Notes under the pieces: generated by a model | The model's database searches: none | Seen by the model: only the letters and a program-made list of their open reading frames with translations | Told to the model about the DNA's origin: nothing | Position numbers and translations under genes: made by a program | Source of the DNA: a virus | Reading direction: 5' to 3' (one strand) | IMG/VR virus record: IMGVR_UViG_3300044535_000029 | Coordinates: 1 to 31,359 of that record | Length of the DNA stretch: 31,359 nucleotides | In this document: positions 15,260 to 23,900 of the stretch, one piece after another | How the letters are laid out: each line of letters opens with the position of its first letter | How positions within the stretch are numbered: the first letter of the stretch is position 1

Positions 15260-15850
15260 ATGATGAACGCAAAAGATGCAATTATGCAAATTAGGGCTTT
15301 ATTCGAAGATATGCCAATGGTAGATGCTCCTGCGCCTACTCCTGCACCTATCGAAGAGGTACCTGTTACATTCGCAGAATATAGCCTTTTAGATGGTACA
15401 AAGGTTATGATTAGCGAACTTGCTATCGGTGGTCAAGTTACATTGGAAGACGGAAGTCCTGCACCAATGGGAGAACACCAATTAGCAGACGGCACTAAAA
15501 TTGTTTTAGACGAAGCCGCTAAAATCTTATCTATTGAAACTCCAGAAGCAGAAGCTAAAGAAGCTGACGAAACTCCTGCTGAAATGGGTAAAAAGATGGA
15601 CGAGAAAATGGCTGACGAAATTTCTGTTTTAACTGAAGAGAACGAAAAGCTTAAAACAAAAGTAGCGGAATTAGAGGCAAAAGTTAAGAATGGCTTTAGT
15701 CAAGTAGCTGAGTTAATAGAAGCACTTACAAAGACACCTAACGCTGAACCTATTGCGCAACCAAAACAAACATTCGGTTCTAACGTAACTACAAAGGAAA
15801 TGAAGTACGATAGATTAGAAAAATTTAGAAACGCTTTATTAAACAAATAA
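15260..15850 (+). CDS. Putative scaffold protein
   Basis: A 196-residue acidic, low-complexity protein. The N-terminal half has two DGT/DGS-type units (LLDGTKVMISELAIGGQVTL, then EDGSPAPMGEHQLADGTKIV), a pattern common in capsid scaffold or protease-scaffold proteins. The middle is Ala/Glu-rich, followed by a coiled coil (LTEENEKLKTKVAELEAKVK, about 128-147), and the end is basic (KYDRLEKFRNALLNK), as expected for a capsid-binding C-terminus. It lies between protease and capsid genes. The start could be ATG 15260 or 15263; the difference is one Met. It is expected to be degraded by the protease upstream. Confidence 0.75.
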   Translation: MMNAKDAIMQIRALFEDMPMVDAPAPTPAPIEEVPVTFAEYSLLDGTKVMISELAIGGQVTLEDGSPAPMGEHQLADGTKIVLDEAAKILSIETPEAEAKEADETPAEMGKKMDEKMADEISVLTEENEKLKTKVAELEAKVKNGFSQVAELIEALTKTPNAEPIAQPKQTFGSNVTTKEMKYDRLEKFRNALLNK

Positions 15851-15862
15851 AAATAAAATAAA

Positions 15863-16816
15863 ATGGGATTTGATGTATCTGCATTAGCAAACTATACAAA
15901 AGAAAACGAAGCTCTACTTGTAACTTCATCTGTATTGGGTGCAAAAACTGCGTCTCTTATTAAGAGCGCTGGTGGAATTATGGTTGGAGTTAAAAGCTCT
16001 GAGAAGATTAATATAATGCAAACTGATGCTATCTTTCAAGATGGTGCATCTTGCGGTTTTAATGCTTCTGGCTCTACAACTTTTACTCAACGTACTGTAA
16101 CTCCTGGTAAAATTAAAGTAAACGAAGCTTTATGTCCTAAAGACCTTGAAGCAAAGTATTTACAAAAAGCTTTACCTACTGGTTCTTATTATGATTCTAT
16201 TCCTTTTGAGCAAGAGTATAGCGAAAAGAAAGCTAAGACAATCGCTGCTCAATTAGAAACTGCGTTATGGCAAGGCGACACCTCAAGTGTCAATGTTAAC
16301 CTTAACCGCTTCGATGGTCTTGTAAAATTAATCGGTGCTGCTTCAGGTGTTGTTGCTGCAAACGCTTCAACTTTTATCTCAGGTGCACCTTTAAGTTCAA
16401 TTACTGCTGCAAACGTAATCTCTATCTTTGATGGTGTTTACCAAGCAATTCCTGCACAAGTTGTAGCTGCTGAAGATATGACTATTTTCTGTGGTCAAGA
16501 TTTATTTAGAACTTACACTATCGCTCTAAAAAATAGCGGTTCTTTCAATTATCAAATTGATGTAAAAGCTGATAGCGAGTTCGTACTTCCTGGTACTACA
16601 ATCAAAGTTATTGCAGTTGCAGGTCTTAACGGAACTAACAAAGTTTACGCTATGCGTTTATCTAACTTGTTCTTAGGTACTGACTTATTGAACGAGGAAG
16701 AGAAGTTTGAAATTTTCTATGCTAAAGAAGCTGACCAAGTACGTTTCGTATCTGAGTTCAAAATGGGTGTAAACATTGCCTTCCCTGACGAAGTAGTGAA
16801 GTTTATCCTTGCATAA
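15863..16816 (+). CDS. Major capsid protein
   Basis: A 317-residue protein after the scaffold gene with a very A-rich leader (AATAAAATAAAATGGG), consistent with high expression. The sequence MGFDVSALANYTKENEALLV, then DGASCGFNASGSTTFTQRTV and ALCPKDLEAKY, has the look of Bacteroidota phage capsid proteins; the C-terminal part (VLPGTTIKVIAVAGLNGTNK, then a region of short strands and RLSNLFLGTDL) is like the A-domain and ending of HK97-fold coat proteins. Codon use is biased toward T-ending codons compared with nearby genes. It ends just before a strong terminator. Position and size support the call more than any single motif. Confidence 0.85.
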   Translation: MGFDVSALANYTKENEALLVTSSVLGAKTASLIKSAGGIMVGVKSSEKINIMQTDAIFQDGASCGFNASGSTTFTQRTVTPGKIKVNEALCPKDLEAKYLQKALPTGSYYDSIPFEQEYSEKKAKTIAAQLETALWQGDTSSVNVNLNRFDGLVKLIGAASGVVAANASTFISGAPLSSITAANVISIFDGVYQAIPAQVVAAEDMTIFCGQDLFRTYTIALKNSGSFNYQIDVKADSEFVLPGTTIKVIAVAGLNGTNKVYAMRLSNLFLGTDLLNEEEKFEIFYAKEADQVRFVSEFKMGVNIAFPDEVVKFILA

Positions 16817-16822
16817 TTTATA

Positions 16823-16852
16823 GGGGGATTGAAATATATCCCCCACTTTTTT
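16823..16852 (+). terminator. Strong intrinsic terminator after capsid gene
   Basis: GGGGGAT (16823-16829) pairs perfectly with ATCCCCC (16838-16844), an 8-base loop, and TTTTTT follows from 16847. It sits seven bases after the capsid stop and only 21 bases before the next ATG. Confidence 0.85.
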
Positions 16853-16873
16853 AAACTAATTAATTTTTAAAAT

Positions 16874-17395
16874 ATGCCTTGCGCTTTAACTCAAAATTAT
16901 ACCTTAGATTGTAAAGACAGTTTAGGCGGTATAACCGAAGTTTATTTTGCAGCAGCAGCAGACGTTACCTCTACAACCGAGGCAAGTGGTGTTATTACCG
17001 CACTTGTTAAGGCAGCAGGTAAGAAGTTCTATAAGTACGAACTTGTAAAAGGTACTTCTCAAATCGTTGAGAATATCAATGCAAACGTACAGAACGGAAC
17101 TGTATTCTATGCTCCAGAATTAACTATCGTATTAAACAAATTACAAGCTAATACAAGAAACGAAATCTTGTTATTGGCTCAAAACACTTTAGTAGCAGTT
17201 GCCAAAGATAACAATGGCAAATACTGGTACTTAGGTAAAACAAGAGGCTTAGACCTTACCGCAGGTAGTGCAGGTACAGGAACGGCTGAAGGTGATAGAA
17301 GTGGTTACACTTTGACTTTTACAGGTGCAGAAGCAGCTATGGCTCCAGAGGTTAACTCTACTGTAGCAGCAGCTTTAACTACTCCTGGTTCTTAG
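16874..17395 (+). CDS. Probable major tail tube protein
   Basis: A 173-residue protein, MPCALTQNYTLDCKDSLGGI at the start, then EVYFAAAADVTSTTEASGVI, VENINANVQNGTVFYAPELT and a glycine-rich loop SAGTGTAEGDRSGYTLTFTG. This pattern is recurrent in Bacteroidota phages next to the capsid gene, where it is usually taken as the tail tube protein. Size, beta-rich composition and the pair of terminators around it fit an abundant virion protein. A head decoration protein is the main alternative. Its own start is preceded by an A/T-rich sequence with no clear promoter, so read-through of the capsid terminator may set its level. Confidence 0.65.
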   Translation: MPCALTQNYTLDCKDSLGGITEVYFAAAADVTSTTEASGVITALVKAAGKKFYKYELVKGTSQIVENINANVQNGTVFYAPELTIVLNKLQANTRNEILLLAQNTLVAVAKDNNGKYWYLGKTRGLDLTAGSAGTGTAEGDRSGYTLTFTGAEAAMAPEVNSTVAAALTTPGS

Positions 17396-17420
17396 GTTGT
17401 TTTGGTTTTGTATATAGATG

Positions 17421-17450
17421 CCCTCGGACTTAATTGTTCGGGGGTTTTTT
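17421..17450 (+). terminator. Strong intrinsic terminator after tail tube gene
   Basis: CCCTCGGAC (17421-17429) pairs with GTTCGGGGG (17436-17444), nine pairs including two G-U, six-base loop TTAATT-type, followed by TTTTTT (17445-17450). It separates the capsid/tail-tube genes from the portal operon. Confidence 0.85.
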
Positions 17451-17452
17451 AT

Positions 17453-17482
17453 TTTGCAAACAATCGTGATAGTTTATATTTA
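17453..17482 (+). promoter_or_regulatory. Promoter for portal operon
   Basis: TTTG (17453-17456) and TATATTTA (17475-17482), 18 bases apart, match the Bacteroidota -33/-7 layout apart from the final base. It lies directly after the terminator and only five bases before the GTG at 17488, so the message may be leaderless. Confidence 0.6.
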
Positions 17483-17487
17483 TAGTT

Positions 17488-17862
17488 GTGATAAGATTAA
17501 CTAAAGGGCAAACCCAAAACATAATACTTACCTTGACTGAGAAGCAGACGCTTACAAGTCCTAACTATCTATTTGTTTTCGAGAATAGAAGTACAAATAC
17601 TGAGATTAAATTTGTAAGGCTAAACAATACGGATATAAGCGCTTACAAGGAAAGGTACAACGAGTTCACTATTGTAGTTAATAGCTTCTTTAATACGGCT
17701 TTAAACGGGCAATATACCTACACAATCTACGAACAAGCAAGTACATCAAACCTAAACCCGACAGGCTTAAACCTGCTTGAAAGCGGCATTATGGAACTCG
17801 AGGGTACAACTATATCATTCACAGAATACGAAACAACAAGCACATTCACAATTAGACAATAA
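17488..17862 (+). CDS. Conserved structural protein, 124 aa
   Basis: GTG start at 17488. The protein is beta-rich: IRLTKGQTQNIILTLTEKQT, YLFVFENRSTNTEIKFV, YTYTIYEQASTSNLNPTGLN, then LESGIMELEGTT. 'LTLTEK..L..P.YLFVF.n...' and 'YEQ.S..N..PTGLN' recur in Bacteroidota phage genomes next to portal and connector genes (from memory). An immunoglobulin-like fold is likely, suggesting a head decoration or fibre/whisker role, but no assignment is proven. It joins the portal gene by TAATG. Confidence 0.65.
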   Translation: MIRLTKGQTQNIILTLTEKQTLTSPNYLFVFENRSTNTEIKFVRLNNTDISAYKERYNEFTIVVNSFFNTALNGQYTYTIYEQASTSNLNPTGLNLLESGIMELEGTTISFTEYETTSTFTIRQ

Positions 17863-19835
17863 TGGAAATAAAAGTATTGACATTTGCGGAAGCAAAGCAG
17901 CCTGAATATAAAGAAAAAAAAGGCGAAGGGTATATGCAGTATGGTCAAAACAATGACTATCCGCAGTACCTATTAGACCTATTTAACAAATCTGCAAAGC
18001 ACAACGCTATCATTCGTGGCAAGGTTAATTACATTGTCGGAAATGGTTGGGCTGGGGAGCAAGATATTGTTAAGAAGGTTAATAGAGAGGAAACCCTTAA
18101 CGACCTAACTAAAAAGGTTGCTTTAGATTTAGAACTATTTGGCGGTGCTTATATCCAAGTTATTTGGTCTGTTATGGGCGGTCAAGTTGCTGAGTTGTGG
18201 CATTGTGATTATACTAAGATAAGAACCAACAAAGACAACACGCAGTTTTGGTATAAAGACGATTGGAAAGCTACACGCAATCAAGAAAAAGCTGAGATAT
18301 ACAATGCGTTCAATCCTGCTAATCCACAAGGGGTGCAAATACTTTATGTAAAGGAGTATCGCCCAGGAATTAATGTTTATAGCCTTCCTGGTTATTTCGG
18401 TGCTTTGAATTACATCGAAAGTGATGTAGAAGTTAGTAAGCACGTTTTGGGTAATGCTCAAACAGGGTTTTCTGCAAGTAAACTTATTACCTTACCAAAC
18501 GGAGAGCCAAGTCCTGAAGAGAAACGCCTTGTTAGTAAGCAGTTCGATAATATGTATACGGGTGCAGACGGCAAGAAGTATTTACTTGCGTTTGTAAACG
18601 ATTTAACTCGTAAGCCTATTGTAGACGATTTAGGTGCAAGTGATTTAACTAAAGAGGACTTTAGCCGAGTAGATGAGTTAATACAAACTAACATATTTAG
18701 TGGACACCAGATTACAAGTCCTGACTTGTTCGGTATTGCTACTCCAGGTCAATTAGGTAGCAGACAACAGATGCGTGATAGCTACGAGATATTCCGTAAT
18801 ACTTACGTTCACTACAAGCAAATGCAAATTGAAGGCATATTTAATATGTTAGGACAATATGCAGGAGTTACTGAGGAATTAAAACTTCAGCCTGTAGACC
18901 CGATTGGTATTGACTTTAGCGAAAGCGTAATTAAAGAAGTAGCACCTAAAGAATGGATATTGGAGAAGTTAGGTATTGACCCTACTAAATACGGATTGCC
19001 TACCGAAACTGAGCAACCAATGGCAGCAAGTCCTTTAAATGTGAACGAGCATATTAAAGGCTTAAAAGGTCGTGAATGGCAAAATATGCAGCGCATTATT
19101 CGTGACTATAACAAGGGTAAGATTACAAGGGAACAAGCAAGTTCTATGCTTAAGGGTGGTTATGCTTTAAGTGATGACGAAGTAGCGACTTGGTTAGGTG
19201 CTGAGGAATTAGAGTTTAGCGAAGATGACTACAAGATATTCTATGAGTTCGGAGAGGACAGAGAGCAATTTGAAATTTTCAAAAGTAAAAAAAGGTTTAG
19301 TGACGATGACGACTATCAAGCCTTTGCTGATGTAAACCAATTAGAGGCAAACGTATTAGACCAAATTAGCAAACAAAAGAATATTACGCCAGAAGTATTA
19401 TCTGAAGTTTTGCAAGTTACTATCCCTGAAATTTTAGCTATTTTAAAAAGCTTAGAAGACAGAAAATTATTAGTTGCTATTTCTAAAAAGATAGGCAGGG
19501 GAGATGAGTCAAATGTAATTGTTGAAAGGGAATTAGTAAAGCCTTTAAGCAAAATAGTTGGCGAGGTTAAACCTTCTACAAGTGAAATGCTTATACGCTA
19601 TTCTTACGAATGGATATCTGGCTTTAGTGATGCTAACATAGGAACGAGTAGACCATTTTGCGTACACTTATTAAAAGCTAAAAAAATGTATAGCAGAAGC
19701 GAAATTGAATCAATGAGTTCAAGGCTTGGTTATAGTGTCTGGAATAGAGGCGGCGGTTGGTGGAATGACAATGGCAGAATTTCTCCAAGTTGCAGACACG
19801 AGTGGAAAACAAACGTAGTAAAGAGAAAAAAATAA
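17862..19835 (+). CDS. Portal protein with winged-helix and MuF-like extension
   Basis: A 657-residue protein. Residues 1-380 read as a portal: YMQYGQNNDYPQYLLDLFNK, IRGKVNYIVGNGW, LFGGAYIQVIW, RQQMRDSYEIFRN and the usual 'KEWILEKLGI' near the end of the core. A region after 390 (GREWQNMQRIIRDYNKGKIT) is a helical segment common to portals of these phages. About 494-560 reads as a winged-helix fold (LEANVLDQISKQKNITPEVL, then LLVAISKKIGRG). About 597-650 has RPFCVHLLKAKKMYSRSEIE and GGWWNDNGRISPSCRHEW, matching the C-terminal motif of MuF/gp7-type head morphogenesis proteins. So a minor head protein is fused onto the portal. The gene ends four bases before the next. Confidence 0.85.
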   Translation: MEIKVLTFAEAKQPEYKEKKGEGYMQYGQNNDYPQYLLDLFNKSAKHNAIIRGKVNYIVGNGWAGEQDIVKKVNREETLNDLTKKVALDLELFGGAYIQVIWSVMGGQVAELWHCDYTKIRTNKDNTQFWYKDDWKATRNQEKAEIYNAFNPANPQGVQILYVKEYRPGINVYSLPGYFGALNYIESDVEVSKHVLGNAQTGFSASKLITLPNGEPSPEEKRLVSKQFDNMYTGADGKKYLLAFVNDLTRKPIVDDLGASDLTKEDFSRVDELIQTNIFSGHQITSPDLFGIATPGQLGSRQQMRDSYEIFRNTYVHYKQMQIEGIFNMLGQYAGVTEELKLQPVDPIGIDFSESVIKEVAPKEWILEKLGIDPTKYGLPTETEQPMAASPLNVNEHIKGLKGREWQNMQRIIRDYNKGKITREQASSMLKGGYALSDDEVATWLGAEELEFSEDDYKIFYEFGEDREQFEIFKSKKRFSDDDDYQAFADVNQLEANVLDQISKQKNITPEVLSEVLQVTIPEILAILKSLEDRKLLVAISKKIGRGDESNVIVERELVKPLSKIVGEVKPSTSEMLIRYSYEWISGFSDANIGTSRPFCVHLLKAKKMYSRSEIESMSSRLGYSVWNRGGGWWNDNGRISPSCRHEWKTNVVKRKK

Positions 19836-19838
19836 CAA

Positions 19839-20420
19839 ATGAGCTTAAACACATTATTCATAAGCGTACAGAATATTAAAGATAGGTCTGGCTTACACGC
19901 TAACGTAGACGAGAAACTTGTATTGCCTGAGATTAAGACCGCACAAGATATGTACATCTTACCTGCGCTTGGTAGTGCTTTATACAATCGTTTACAAGCA
20001 GGTATCACGGCTAACAACTTAAACGCAAACGAGGTTATCTTATTAGACCAATACATAGCAGATACTTTAGTGCATTATGTACTTAGTGAGTTGCCAATGG
20101 GTTTGTCTTATCAGTTCTACAACAAAGGCTTGTTAAGGAAGGGTGGCGAGAATACAGAAAACCCTTCTATGCAAGATATGATTGATGTGGCAAATAGATA
20201 TAAGGCTCGTGCGGAGTTCTACAAGCAAAGAATGATTAAATACCTAAAAGAATATTCTACCCTCTATCCTGAGTACCTTAACCCTGGAAGTGGCATTGAT
20301 GCAATACACCCTGAGAACGATGCTTACACAACGAGCATTTGGTTAGGTGATTTTGATTGCTGCGCAGGTAAAAGCTTCGAGGAACTTTATCAAGGGAATA
20401 GAGGTTGTAGTGATTGCTAA
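19839..20420 (+). CDS. Putative head-tail connector protein (DUF6712-like)
   Basis: A 193-residue protein, MSLNTLFISVQNIKDRSGLH, then ANVDEKLVLPEIKTAQDMYI with LPALGSALYNRL, VLSELPMGLSYQFYNKGLLR, and a helix in the middle (MQDMIDVANRYKARAEFYKQ). This is the pattern of the DUF6712-type family found beside portal genes in Bacteroidota phages, likely a gp6-like connector. The C-terminus is Cys-rich (DFDCCAG...GCSDC), which could bind metal and is unusual for connectors. Gene order (portal, connector, completion protein) supports the call. Confidence 0.7.
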   Translation: MSLNTLFISVQNIKDRSGLHANVDEKLVLPEIKTAQDMYILPALGSALYNRLQAGITANNLNANEVILLDQYIADTLVHYVLSELPMGLSYQFYNKGLLRKGGENTENPSMQDMIDVANRYKARAEFYKQRMIKYLKEYSTLYPEYLNPGSGIDAIHPENDAYTTSIWLGDFDCCAGKSFEELYQGNRGCSDC

Positions 20421-20422
20421 TT

Positions 20423-20554
20423 ATGAGTAAAGTAACAACAATAAAAAACCAAAATAAGCTTCGTGTTTATTTAGAAAAAATTAAGAATGAGCCTGACATT
20501 AAACCAAATCGTCAAACAAATAACGACACTCGGAAACGACCACGAACAAATTAA
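20423..20554 (+). CDS. Possible small basic protein, overlapping
   Basis: A 43-residue frame from ATG 20423, three bases after the connector stop. Product: MSKVTTIKNQNKLRVYLEKI, then a basic Asn/Arg-rich end. It fills the only gap between the connector and completion genes and overlaps the latter by 68 bases in another frame, where its sequence becomes low-complexity, as expected if only the first half is selected. It may be real or just an open frame; no motif decides. Confidence 0.35.
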   Translation: MSKVTTIKNQNKLRVYLEKIKNEPDIKPNRQTNNDTRKRPRTN

Positions 20555-20930
20555 CTTTGTTTACTTCGGAGATGTATGGGAACGTTTGTCTAATGGCGAG
20601 GTTACTTACCCTGCTATGTTTTACACTTTAACAGGTGCTACTATAAACGCTAAAAATATTACCTATAATTTTAGCCTTTATTTTATGGACAGAATGTTAA
20701 TGGAAGAAACAAACGAAACCGAGGTTTTATCGGATATGACTTTAGTAGGTCAAGACATAGTGGCTCAGTTAAGATACCCTAAAGCTATTTGGGAAATAGG
20801 CGATACTGCTCCTTTGACTTACTTTACAGAGAGCGACCCCGACTATCTTGCAGGAGTTAAGATAGATATTACAATGGAATTACCTTACTTAAACGATAGG
20901 TGTCAAGTGCCTTCAATATACCAATACTAA
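20487..20930 (+). CDS. Putative head/tail completion protein
   Basis: A 147-residue protein beginning MSLTLNQIVKQITTLGNDHE, with YFGDVWERLSNGEVTYPAMF, YTLTGATINAKNITYNFSLYFMD (a run of strands) and VLSDMTLVGQDIVAQL. 'F.GD.WE.......YP...' then strands and 'N..EVLSDmt..a.Diia.L' is a pattern of conserved small proteins next to connector genes in Bacteroidota phages, likely a tail terminator or completion protein. Start chosen at ATG 20487 because a stop codon lies in frame just upstream. It ends one base before the fibre gene. Confidence 0.65.
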   Translation: MSLTLNQIVKQITTLGNDHEQINFVYFGDVWERLSNGEVTYPAMFYTLTGATINAKNITYNFSLYFMDRMLMEETNETEVLSDMTLVGQDIVAQLRYPKAIWEIGDTAPLTYFTESDPDYLAGVKIDITMELPYLNDRCQVPSIYQY

Positions 20931-20931
20931 G

Positions 20932-23900
20932 ATGATAGGAAAAAAAATTAACCAATTAGCAACCGAGTTAGCACCTGCTTCAACTGATTTAACAATCATT
21001 GGCAATCCGACAACAGGAGTAAGTAAGAAGATTACACTTGCTCAATTAGGTGCGATTTTTAGCGGTGCAGTTTCATTTTATACTAACCTTGCAGCGTTCC
21101 CGACACCTGGCACAACTGATGTTATCTATTGTGCTAAAGACACACAGAAACTTTATTTGTGGAGTGGTTCGGCTTATGTAGAAGTATTCCCTTCACAAGC
21201 TTTATTAGACACTTACCAATTAAGAAGTGAGAAGGGCAACGCTAATGGCTATGCTTCTTTGGATAGTGGCGGTAAGGTTCCTATAAGTCAGCTACCAAGT
21301 TCTATTATGGAATACAAAGGAACTTGGAACGCATCTACTAACACCCCTACACTTGCAAATGGAACGGGCGACACGGGCGATGTTTATATTTGTAACGTAG
21401 CAGGAACTGTAAACTTTGGCGCAGGTCCTATTACTTTTGCGGTTGGCGATTATGTGATTTATTCAGGAACTATTTGGCAGCGTTCAAGCGGTGCGGTAGG
21501 TACTGTAACAAGCGTAGCTTTAACAGTTGGTGGCGATGCTATAAGCGTATCGGGTAGTCCTTTAACAACAAGCGGAACTTTAGCTTTAGCGTTTAGCGGT
21601 ACTACATCACAATACATTCGTGGTAATGGTACACTTGCTAACTTCCCTACTTCTTTAGTAACGGGTAGTGGCACTACAAACTTTGTTTCTAAGTTTACAA
21701 CAAGTTCTACGATAGGAAGCAGTCAAATTTATGACGATGGAACAAGTGTACTTATAGGCACAACTGGTACCTTACCAAATATTAAGGTAGGTATTTATTC
21801 AAGCACTCAAAGGGCATTGGAAGTTGTGTCTACAAATGCAAATGCTTTGTTTGTTCAAAGTCCTGCTGCTTTTATTATGAGTATTAGTAACGGAACTTGG
21901 GTAACTCAATTTACAAATACAGGTCGCTTAGATTTAGCAGGAGATTTATTAGTTAATACTATTGCTAACGCTACTACCGACACGGATAGATTTTTAGTAA
22001 GTGATAGCGGAGTTATTAAATACAGAACGGGTGCGGAGTTATTAAGCGACATCGGTGGTGCAAGTGCATCGGGTTACGTTCCCTACACGGGCGCAACGGC
22101 TAACTTAGATTTAGGAACGCATACTTTAATTGCTGCTAAAGGTACTTTTTCAAGTTCTGGTAGTGGCGATACAGTTGGCATAACACATTCAAGCGGTAGT
22201 GGTATTGCTTTAAATATTACAAAGGGTGGTAATGGCGAAGGCTTATACATAAACAAAACAAGTGGTAGTGGTAACGCTGCGACAATCATAGGTACTTTAA
22301 ACGCAACTACTTTAGTTAAGTCGGGCGGTACATCTGCACAATTTTTAAAAGCCGATGGTAGTGTAGATAGCACTTCTTATGGCACGGGTTCGGTAACATC
22401 GGTAGGCTTATCTTCTGCAACAAGCGGAGTAACTATCGCATCAACACCTATTACGACAAGTGGAAATATTACTATTGATATTGCTAATTCAAGTGGTTCA
22501 CAAAATGGTTTATTATCAAGCACCGATTGGACTACGTTTAACAATAAGCAAAACGCTTTAACCAATCCAGTAACGGGTACAGGTACTACAAACTACCTAC
22601 CTAAGTTTACAGGTGCAAGTACAATAGGAGATAGTGTTATTCAAGAGTCAAGTTCTAATATTGGTATAGGTGTAACACCAATTAGTAAATTTGATATTAA
22701 TGTTGGTGCAAGTGGAGCTAGAAGGTTTTTAGTTAATTATGATGATAGTATAATTACTATAAAAGGTTCAAACGCAAGTGGCAATGGAGAAACACTAAGA
22801 ATAATTGCTGATAATATTAGGTTTAATACAGGTACGAGTGGTAGTGGCACTGAAAAAATGCGTCTTGATTTATCAGGCAATTTAGGATTAGGAGTTACAC
22901 CGAGTGCGTGGTATAGTACAGATGGTTATGCAGCTTTACAAGTAGGAAATGCAAGTTTGTTTGGTAGAAATTCTGCTAATTCGGAACTTTATTTAGGAAC
23001 TAATGTGTTTGCTAATAGTTCAGGGAACACAATTTATATTACATCAAATTTTGCATCAAGATATGAGCAAAGAGATGGTGTTCATAAATGGCAAATCGCT
23101 CCTTCAGGAACGGCAGGTAACGCTATATCCTTTACCCAAGCAATGACGTTAGATGCGAGTGGTAGATTGGGAATTGGTACTACATCTCCAACAACAAATC
23201 TACAAGTATATCAAGGAGCAACGGCAGGTAATAACTATGTTGAAGGTACTATTCAAGTAGGCGGTACAAGTTCTACTTTAGGTGGTGCTTTTAGTTACGC
23301 TGCACAAAATTCAGGATATGTTAATATAACTAATTTAAACAATGGCGGTGGTGCAAATGCAAGAATAAGTTTTGGTTTTGGAGCAATTACAAGTGGACTA
23401 CCTGCTAATAATGTAATGACCATAAACCAATCAGGTAACGTAGGTATAGGTACTACATCGCCAAGTTATAGATTAGTTGTTAATAGTGGAACTGATGGTA
23501 TTTCAGCAGGAATTGCAGGTTCTACTTATGGAATTAGATTTGACAATGGTGGAACTTTTAGTTCTGGTATGTCAACAATACACGGAGTTGATACAACATT
23601 AACAGGAAGCTATCAGCCTATAATGATTAATGGTTCTGATGTAAGATTTGGAACAAGTGCTACCGAACGTATGCGCATAACAAGTGGGGGCAATGTGGGT
23701 ATAGGTAGCACTGTTGCTACAAGTAAAATTCAAATAACTTCTACTTCAGCAGGTGCGGCAACGATAGCAGCATTTTTGGTTAATGAAAGTCGTGATATAA
23801 ATACTGAAGTCAGATTAGCTTTTGCGGCTAATACAAATAATGATATATCAAGCAATAGATACTCTTATATTTCTACTCTAAATACAACAGGGGATTCTAA

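Noticed and set aside
22083-22373. Antisense frames in the fibre gene (also 21459-21674, 22377-22565)
   Set aside because: They mirror the Gly/Ser/Thr repeats of the fibre and have no coding features.
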